NCBI GenBank assembly: GCA_018831265.1
Contig: JAHJCO010000028.1
Coordinates: 1-64,000 of the forward strand
Origin: Actinomycetota bacterium
GTDB lineage: Bacteria; Actinomycetota; Geothermincolia; Fen-727; Anoxymicrobiaceae
Direction of reading: 5' to 3'
Length of the DNA stretch: 64,000 bases
The notes beneath the pieces are model-generated. The model was given only the letters and a program-made list of their open reading frames with translations, was not told the DNA's origin and made no database searches. Positions 59,182-64,000 of the stretch are shown piece after piece. The stretch's first letter is position 1. Each line of letters starts with the position of its first letter. Made by a program: the position numbers and the translations under genes.

Positions 59182-59946
59182 TCACCGCATCGCCCTGGAC
59201 AGGCCTTCCTCGTACTCGCTGACGAATGACTGCATCGGCTCGGACAGCGGCCTCGAAGGGCGCGCTACCTCATCGAAGCGGGCGTGTTCCCTGAACTTGA
59301 GCACCGGCCAGCCGCGACCCCGTGCCGCCATGCGCAGCTTCAGCTGGGGATTGACCATCACCGGGTGTCCCACCGCCTCCAGCAGGGGCAGGTCGCTCGC
59401 GCTGTCCGAGTAGAACCAGCAGTCGGCCAGGTCGGCGTCATAAGCCCGGCAGCACTCCCTGGCCATCTCCAGCTTGCCCTCCATGAAGGATGTGGCCACG
59501 CGTATCTCGGAGGTCATGTGCTCCCCCTTGATGGGCGTAGAGGTAGCCACTATCGCATCGGCCCCGAGCTGGGCGCGCACCCTTTCGGCGATGTACTCTC
59601 CCGCGGCCGTGGCGATGACGGTCACGTGGCCGCTGTCCCGGTGCTCGCGCACCTTCTCCGCCCCGCCGGTGTACAGCCGGGGCACGATAAGGCGCTCGAA
59701 ACCCCTGTCCATCATCTCGATCATCTCGGGCACGGTGTACCGCCCCATTATGTCCAATACCTTCCGGTACACGTCCTCGCGGGGAAGCCGGTTCGCCTTG
59801 TAGAGGATGCTGTAGTAGAGCATCCAGAAGAACACCCCGCTGCTGATGTATCCCTCCCGGACCATCTGGGTGGCGTATATGTTACCGTTCGAGCCGTCGA
59901 GCAGCGTGTGGTCGAGGTCGAAGAACGCTATTGCGGGTTTATCCAT
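59182..59946 (-). CDS. HAD-IB family phosphatase (PSP-like)
   Basis: A 254-residue HAD-superfamily enzyme. Motif I DLDHTLLDGSNG, motif II TVIATAAGEYIAE, motif III Lys in MEGKLEMARE, motif IV YSDSASDLPLLEAVGHPVMVNP. It has the helical cap of phosphoserine phosphatase-like HAD-IB proteins, often acting on lysophospholipids or serine phosphate. Substrate uncertain. Ends beside a TetR gene on the same strand. Confidence 0.85.
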   Translation of the reverse strand: MDKPAIAFFDLDHTLLDGSNGNIYATQMVREGYISSGVFFWMLYYSILYKANRLPREDVYRKVLDIMGRYTVPEMIEMMDRGFERLIVPRLYTGGAEKVREHRDSGHVTVIATAAGEYIAERVRAQLGADAIVATSTPIKGEHMTSEIRVATSFMEGKLEMARECCRAYDADLADCWFYSDSASDLPLLEAVGHPVMVNPQLKLRMAARGRGWPVLKFREHARFDEVARPSRPLSEPMQSFVSEYEEGLSRAMR

Positions 59947-59971
59947 GGTGTAAGTTTAACGTACCAAGGGG

Positions 59972-60577
59972 TCAGGGCCGCATGGTCGCGGCCATCATCT
60001 CCACGAAGAACTCGTTCACGCGCTCCTTGCTGTAGCCGTCCAGCTCCAGGAAGGCGGTGAAGGTGAAAGCCTCGTGGAGACGGACTATCGCGTACGAGAG
60101 CAGCCTGGGGTCGGTCTTGCGGATGGTGCCTTCGGCTATGCCCTTCGCCAGGATCCTCTCCACCGCCTCCATGATGCGGCGCTCGAAGCCGAAGGCGATG
60201 TTGATGACCTCCGGGGTGATGATATCCGGGTCACGGGAGGCTATCCCCTGCAGGAAGGTGTCCTCCTCGAGGAACCGGTCCACGGCCAGGAACATGCCGG
60301 CGAGCTGCTCCTCCGCGCTGGCGTTCTCGTCCTGGCCTGCCAGGCCCGTCTTCAGGACCTGTGCGCCCTCCCACTCGACCAGGCCCGCGATGATGTCCTT
60401 CTTGCCCTTGAAGTAGGAGTAGATGGTCGGCTTGGTGATGCCGGCGGCCCGGGCGATATCGTCCATGGTGGTCTTCCTGTACCCGTAACGCCTGAAGAGC
60501 CCCCGCGCCGCCTCGAGGATGTCCGATCGGCGCTGCACTTCCCTGTCCAGGCCATCGGCGTTCACCTGTTCCGACAT
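59972..60577 (-). CDS. TetR-family transcriptional regulator
   Basis: A 201-residue repressor. N-terminal helix-turn-helix ARGLFRRYGYRKTTMDDIARAAGITKPTIYSYFKGK split as residues about 22-56, with a ligand-binding helical C-domain. ATG 60577 follows GAGGG. It lies between a HAD phosphatase and a DMT transporter, either of which could be its target; the operator-like palindromes are upstream. Confidence 0.87.
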   Translation of the reverse strand: MSEQVNADGLDREVQRRSDILEAARGLFRRYGYRKTTMDDIARAAGITKPTIYSYFKGKKDIIAGLVEWEGAQVLKTGLAGQDENASAEEQLAGMFLAVDRFLEEDTFLQGIASRDPDIITPEVINIAFGFERRIMEAVERILAKGIAEGTIRKTDPRLLSYAIVRLHEAFTFTAFLELDGYSKERVNEFFVEMMAATMRP

Positions 60578-60592
60578 CTCATACCCTCGAAT

Positions 60593-60638
60593 CCTAAGTT
60601 AGGTCACTGCCCGCAACGAACACGATGGAACCCATCGT
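60593..60638. promoter_or_regulatory. Possible TetR operators
   Basis: CCTAAGTTAGG (60593-60603) and ACGATGG-AAC-CCATCGT (60622-60638) are palindromes in the promoter region of the tetR gene. The first is 15 bp from the start codon. Either could be the autoregulatory operator. Confidence 0.45.
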
Positions 60639-60722
60639 TACCGTCCGCGGTGCGCTCGCGGTAATTGTACACGAATGGGACGTGTGCGGGCGGGGCGGGG
60701 CAAGCCGATGAGACGCGAGGCC

Positions 60723-61637
60723 CTACTCCGCCATGACGGCGGAGTCCTCCGCGTAGACGGTCTTCCTGGAGGCGTCATCCCTTCGCAACGACAGGAGGAC
60801 CGCGCCCCCGATGATGAGCAGGATCGAGCCCAGTCTCAACGCGATCATCAGCGATGACCGGGGAAACGGCTCGCGGAACGCCAGCAGCCCCACCACTATC
60901 GGGATCATGTTGCTGAAGCCCGTGACCAGGGGGATGACGACTATGGCGGACCCCCGTTGAAGGGCGATCTGGAAAAGCACCATGCAGAAGAGGGTTATCC
61001 CGATGGCCATCCAGAAGTAGAGGGAGAAGATGAAGCCGGCCACCCGGTACTCGGCCCAGCGGTTCCCGAGGTCCGTCCAGGCCATCTTCGTGAAGATCGC
61101 CGTGAGCCCGACCAGCATGCCGACTCCGATCCCGAGAAACGAGGAAGCACGCTCGTCCTTGCGGGTGAACGCCGAGACGAGACTGAAGCCCGACACTGCA
61201 ATCATGAACACTATGAAGAACCACAGGACGACGGTATGCGGCGCGGCCGACTTCTGGCTTGTCTGGAGCAGCGTGACGCCGAGAACGCTTATCCCTATGA
61301 CGATCGAGATAATACCCAGCCAGTCCACCACCGACGCCTTCTCCTTCAAGCGGGTCACCGCGAGTATCGCCAGGAGGCATATACCGGATGCGTTTATCGG
61401 CTGCACTATGGACAGCGGCGCAAGCGCGAGCGCCACGTTATGGGTCCAGGCGCCCAGAATCTGCAGACCCTGCGCGTGTAGCCAGGGGGTGCAGTTCAGG
61501 AACGCCCGGACCGTGGCCGGGGCCGACTGCGAGCCGATGCGGGGGAGCTGGTCCAGCTCGCGTTTCATGAGGTAGTTTGCATAGTTGATGAGGCCGGTAG
61601 CGAGCAGAGCCAGAACAACGCCGATCACCGTCTTCAT
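60723..61637 (-). CDS. DMT-superfamily (EamA-like) transporter
   Basis: A 304-residue membrane protein with about nine or ten helices in two EamA-like halves (VVLALLATGLINYANYLMKR; APLSIVQPINASGICLLAILAV; AIVVIPLVTGFSNMIPIVVG). Substrate is unknown. Start ATG 61637. It is upstream of tetR on the same strand. Confidence 0.82.
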   Translation of the reverse strand: MKTVIGVVLALLATGLINYANYLMKRELDQLPRIGSQSAPATVRAFLNCTPWLHAQGLQILGAWTHNVALALAPLSIVQPINASGICLLAILAVTRLKEKASVVDWLGIISIVIGISVLGVTLLQTSQKSAAPHTVVLWFFIVFMIAVSGFSLVSAFTRKDERASSFLGIGVGMLVGLTAIFTKMAWTDLGNRWAEYRVAGFIFSLYFWMAIGITLFCMVLFQIALQRGSAIVVIPLVTGFSNMIPIVVGLLAFREPFPRSSLMIALRLGSILLIIGGAVLLSLRRDDASRKTVYAEDSAVMAE

Positions 61638-61665
61638 GAGCCGCCCCGAAACGCAAGTAAATGGT

Positions 61666-61704
61666 CATGTGTAGCAAAAGTGCCTGACCCCTTTGCTACA
61701 CATG
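61666..61704. repeat. Family S hairpin between the receiver and transporter genes
   Basis: CATGTGTAGCAAAAG, TGCCTGACCC loop, CTTTGCTACACATG. A 14-bp stem, unbroken but for one extra A. Confidence 0.75.
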
Positions 61705-61728
61705 GTATGGCTCCGTGTCGCCGGGGCG

Positions 61729-62106
61729 TCAAGAGGTGTACTGCTCCACGGTCACGAGTATGTCGTGAAAGTCCCGCGGCTTGGTGAGGAACTCGTTGGC
61801 GCCCGCGTCCAGCGCCTCCGAGCGCGCGGCGTCCCCGCTCAGGGCGGTCAGCATGATAACGGGCGTCTCGCTGTCGCCGATCTGCTGTCGCAGGTGGCGG
61901 CATACCTCGTAACCGTTCATGTCCGGCATCATGATATCGAGGAGTATCGCGGAGGGGCTCTCCTCCTCTATCTGCTCCAGGGCATGGAGCCCTCCGTAGG
62001 CGCAATGTACCGAGTGCCCGCTCAGGCGCAGGTAGATAGAGAGAGACTTGACCATATCCGGGTCGTCGTCTACCACCAGGACGTGCTTTGCGTGATCTGC
62101 CACCAT
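61729..62106 (-). CDS. Stand-alone receiver-domain response regulator
   Basis: A 125-residue single receiver with the acidic pair VVDDDPD, phospho-acceptor Asp about 57 (AILLDIMMPDMNG), Thr in IMLTAL and Lys in FLTKPRD. No output domain. It may partner the orphan PAS kinase at 19075, or act in a phosphorelay. Start ATG 62106. Confidence 0.87.
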   Translation of the reverse strand: MVADHAKHVLVVDDDPDMVKSLSIYLRLSGHSVHCAYGGLHALEQIEEESPSAILLDIMMPDMNGYEVCRHLRQQIGDSETPVIMLTALSGDAARSEALDAGANEFLTKPRDFHDILVTVEQYTS

Positions 62107-62205
62107 TGCCGAACGTTCCCCGTGTTGCCTGTCGACGGCTTCGATTATACAACCAGCCGCTGTGCTGCGGCTACCGGAGACCGCCGGCGCACACCTCCGC
62201 CCACT

Positions 62206-62562
62206 TCAGCAGCCCGCCTGCCCGGCCGTGTATTTCTTGCGGGCGGCCTTCACCATGTCCTCGCAGACGTACTCCTTACAGACCGTCGGCATGAACCGCA
62301 CCCTGAGGATGCAGTAGCCGCTTATCTCGTCCCTGAACCGGCAGGGGTCCGCGGACATGTAGCCCCTCTTGAACCCCAGGCTCTCGTTCTCGCCGTCCAG
62401 GAGGGCTATCCGGCCTTCCTCGTTGGGTTTCTCGCAGCACCAGCCCTCACACTCGACGCAGGCTTCCCTGCCCAGGGTCTGGCAGCGGCGGCACAGGTGC
62501 GGCTCCATGTCGTCGTAGACCTTCTCGAACATCTTCCCGCAGCAGTCGCACTTCACTTTCAT
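62206..62562 (-). CDS. Cys-rich putative metal-binding protein
   Basis: A 118-residue protein with 14 or more Cys: CDCCGK, CRRC, CVECEGWCC, CRFR, YCILR, CKEYVC. The first pair looks like a zinc ribbon. The later cluster recalls YkgJ-type CxxCxxCC proteins that bind zinc or an Fe-S cluster. Start ATG 62562; longer in-frame starts lack support. Function unknown. Confidence 0.65.
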   Translation of the reverse strand: MKVKCDCCGKMFEKVYDDMEPHLCRRCQTLGREACVECEGWCCEKPNEEGRIALLDGENESLGFKRGYMSADPCRFRDEISGYCILRVRFMPTVCKEYVCEDMVKAARKKYTAGQAGC

Positions 62563-62720
62563 GAGGACACAAAGACTCCCTGTTGTCCGGACGGATAAAG
62601 ATTCTAATGCATAGACGGGGCGCATAAAACCCTCAGGAGAGAAAAAGGGCGAAATGCCGCAAGGGACACTTCGTTTTCGCAACGGCGTCTGACCACGATG
62701 CGAAACCGACGCGAAGAGGA

Positions 62721-64000
62721 TCAGTGTGAGGGGCCCAGAAGGCGGACGGAACCCCCGGGCGTGCCGGCCCCCGCGCCGTCGAGCACCTGGGATCCCAGTA
62801 TTCCCAGGGAGTCGGTGGCACCACGTTTACCGTCCGGCGTCTGCATATACATGGCGCGCTCGGCGATCACGTAACCGTCGACGGTGACCTGCGTGCTGAC
62901 GTCCGAGGTCACGTAGTCGTTCACCCGGAAGGTCGATCGGCAGCCCGAGCCGATGACCGCGGACGGCCCCTGCACCGCCCCCGAGGGCGTCATGAATGTC
63001 AGCTGGACCGTCGCGTCCGAGTCGCCCGGGTTCATGACCAGCACGTACTCGTCGAAACCAGGCCAGGTAGCTCCCTCGGGCAGCACCCAGTTGCCGCTCA
63101 TCCATATCGAACCCGGGGCGTTATGGGCACCCACCATACCCGGGGCGTTGATATACATCGCACGCTCCACGACGACCTTCTGCTCCTCGGTCGCGGTGAT
63201 GACCTCGACCGAGACGTCGGCTTCCGAGAGGTAGTCGTTCACCCTGAGCGACATCCTCTCTCCGGGTCCGAGTTGTTCGCCGGGCCCCAGGTACGCACCC
63301 TCCGTGGTGAGGAAGTAGAAATCGAAGTCCACCGGCGTCGTGGTCGGGTTCTGCACCAGCACCCACTCCTCGAAGCCCGCCCTGGTGCACCCCTCGGCGA
63401 GCCCCCAGGCGTGCTCCGGCGCGCTCGAGCCCAGCGAGTTGTGACAGTCCACCTTGCCGTCCGGGGTGTTCACGTACATGGCGCGTTCCGCCACGATCCC
63501 CGTCCCCGGCGTCGTGCACTCGACCGTTGCCGAGACGTCGCGACCCGGGAGTTGCTCGTTGACGTGTACGGAGCTCCTGGACGAACCCGCCAGCTCGAAC
63601 TCCGGACCGGCGGCCGCGCCCTCGGGGGTCTGGTACGTGACCCTGACCCCCACGGGGCCGACGTTGGGGTTCATCACCAGTATCCACTCGTCGTATCCCG
63701 GCCAGGTCGCGCCCTCGGCCAGGTACCATACCGTGGACGTCCCCTTGGAGGCGATGCAGCCATGCGACCCCCATTTGCCGTCCGCCGCGCTCACGTACAT
63801 CGCCCGCTCCGCGCAGACGCCGACACCGTTGGTGCCGGTCACAACCGTGGAGACGTCACTGTCGGGCACGTAGTCGTTGACATGCACCGTGACCCTGCTC
63901 TGGGCGGGCACGGCGACCAGCGGCCCGTCGATCGGGCCGCCGGGGGTGAGGAACCGCAATTGCGCCCGCGCCTCCGCGGAGTTGGGGTTCTGGACCAGGA
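62721..64000 (-). CDS. DUF5719-repeat surface protein (5' part outside window)
   Basis: At least 426 residues, open to the right edge with no start inside. Four DUF5719-type repeats of about 105-110 residues are visible, each with LAEGATWPGYDEW or the like, followed by NP- and ERAMYV/ERAMYM and a TPDGK-type spacer. The nearby DUF362 protein has the same repeats. The C-terminus is a low-complexity tail (GAGAGTPGGSVRLLGPSH). Likely secreted; function unknown. 62563-62720 has no gene. Confidence 0.78.
   Translation of the reverse strand, partial: LVQNPNSAEARAQLRFLTPGGPIDGPLVAVPAQSRVTVHVNDYVPDSDVSTVVTGTNGVGVCAERAMYVSAADGKWGSHGCIASKGTSTVWYLAEGATWPGYDEWILVMNPNVGPVGVRVTYQTPEGAAAGPEFELAGSSRSSVHVNEQLPGRDVSATVECTTPGTGIVAERAMYVNTPDGKVDCHNSLGSSAPEHAWGLAEGCTRAGFEEWVLVQNPTTTPVDFDFYFLTTEGAYLGPGEQLGPGERMSLRVNDYLSEADVSVEVITATEEQKVVVERAMYINAPGMVGAHNAPGSIWMSGNWVLPEGATWPGFDEYVLVMNPGDSDATVQLTFMTPSGAVQGPSAVIGSGCRSTFRVNDYVTSDVSTQVTVDGYVIAERAMYMQTPDGKRGATDSLGILGSQVLDGAGAGTPGGSVRLLGPSH

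Noticed and set aside
5351..61704. Insertion sequences or transposon ends
   Set aside because: Repeats are 27-81 bp with no transposase, no target duplications that I could see, and no att site. They are treated as REP-like or structured repeats.
1..64000. tRNA, rRNA or tmRNA gene
   Set aside because: I scanned intergenic regions for cloverleaf ends (GGTTCGA-type loops, CCA) and saw none that hold together. I could not run tRNAscan or Infernal.

Overview
This is a high-GC, densely coded 64 kb window from an anaerobic bacterium. I think it is a deep-branching Actinomycetota (Geothermincolia-like), mainly because of the extracellular DUF5719-type repeats (motif FAEGTTRxGFEEW), leaderless promoters and heavy use of ATGA gene overlaps. 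The phylum is an inference. The metabolism on show is oxygen-sensitive or oxygen-avoiding and thioester-based: HdrABC-type heterodisulfide reductase, a glycyl radical enzyme, rubrerythrin, acyl-CoA ligase and dehydrogenase, (R)-specific hydratase and dehydrogenase, and three thiolase/DUF35 sets. I see no tRNA, rRNA, CRISPR array, transposase or phage gene.

Layout. 1-2.5 kb: a secreted LamG protein broken by a one-base frameshift in a C6/G6 tract. 2.6-10.2 kb: homocitrate-synthase-like enzyme, aminotransferase, and an hdrC-hdrB-hdrA operon with a double-length HdrA. 10.3-22 kb: acyl-CoA ligase, GH99-like lipoprotein, alpha/beta hydrolase, MBL-fold protein, glycyl radical enzyme, RRM protein, sensor kinase, cca. 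22-38.5 kb: DUF362/DUF5719 surface protein, a hydrolase-thiolase-DUF35 operon, epimerase, TrmO-like enzyme, M1-like peptidase, acyl-CoA dehydrogenase, DUF192 protein, MaoC hydratase, two SDRs, a membrane ferredoxin, DUF169 protein, rubrerythrin.

39-49 kb is a monovalent-cation cluster: five TrkA/RCK proteins (seven RCK modules), a P-type ATPase with Na+,K+-ATPase (P2C) signatures, TrkH, a coupled 51-residue single-span protein and a coupled membrane-anchored OB-like protein. It ends tail to tail with a complete phosphate regulon, phoB-phoR-pstSCAB-phoU (49-55.5 kb), which has a three-repeat, 11-bp-phased Pho box before pstS. 55.7-59 kb holds DUF35-thiolase-thiolase-DUF35, in which both thiolase-fold proteins lack the usual nucleophilic Cys. 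59-64 kb: HAD phosphatase, TetR, DMT transporter, lone receiver, Cys-rich protein, and a second DUF5719-repeat protein running off the right edge.

The most unusual feature is a dense population of short intergenic inverted repeats in at least five families. Within two families the stem changes but stays self-complementary, while the loop is conserved. Individual copies overlap stop codons (hdrB, the DUF362 gene, a DUF35 gene), abut the hdrA start and supply its apparent Shine-Dalgarno, or sit between -35 and -10 of leaderless promoters (cca, phoB). This looks like a mobile or structured-RNA repeat system that is repeatedly incorporated into expression signals.
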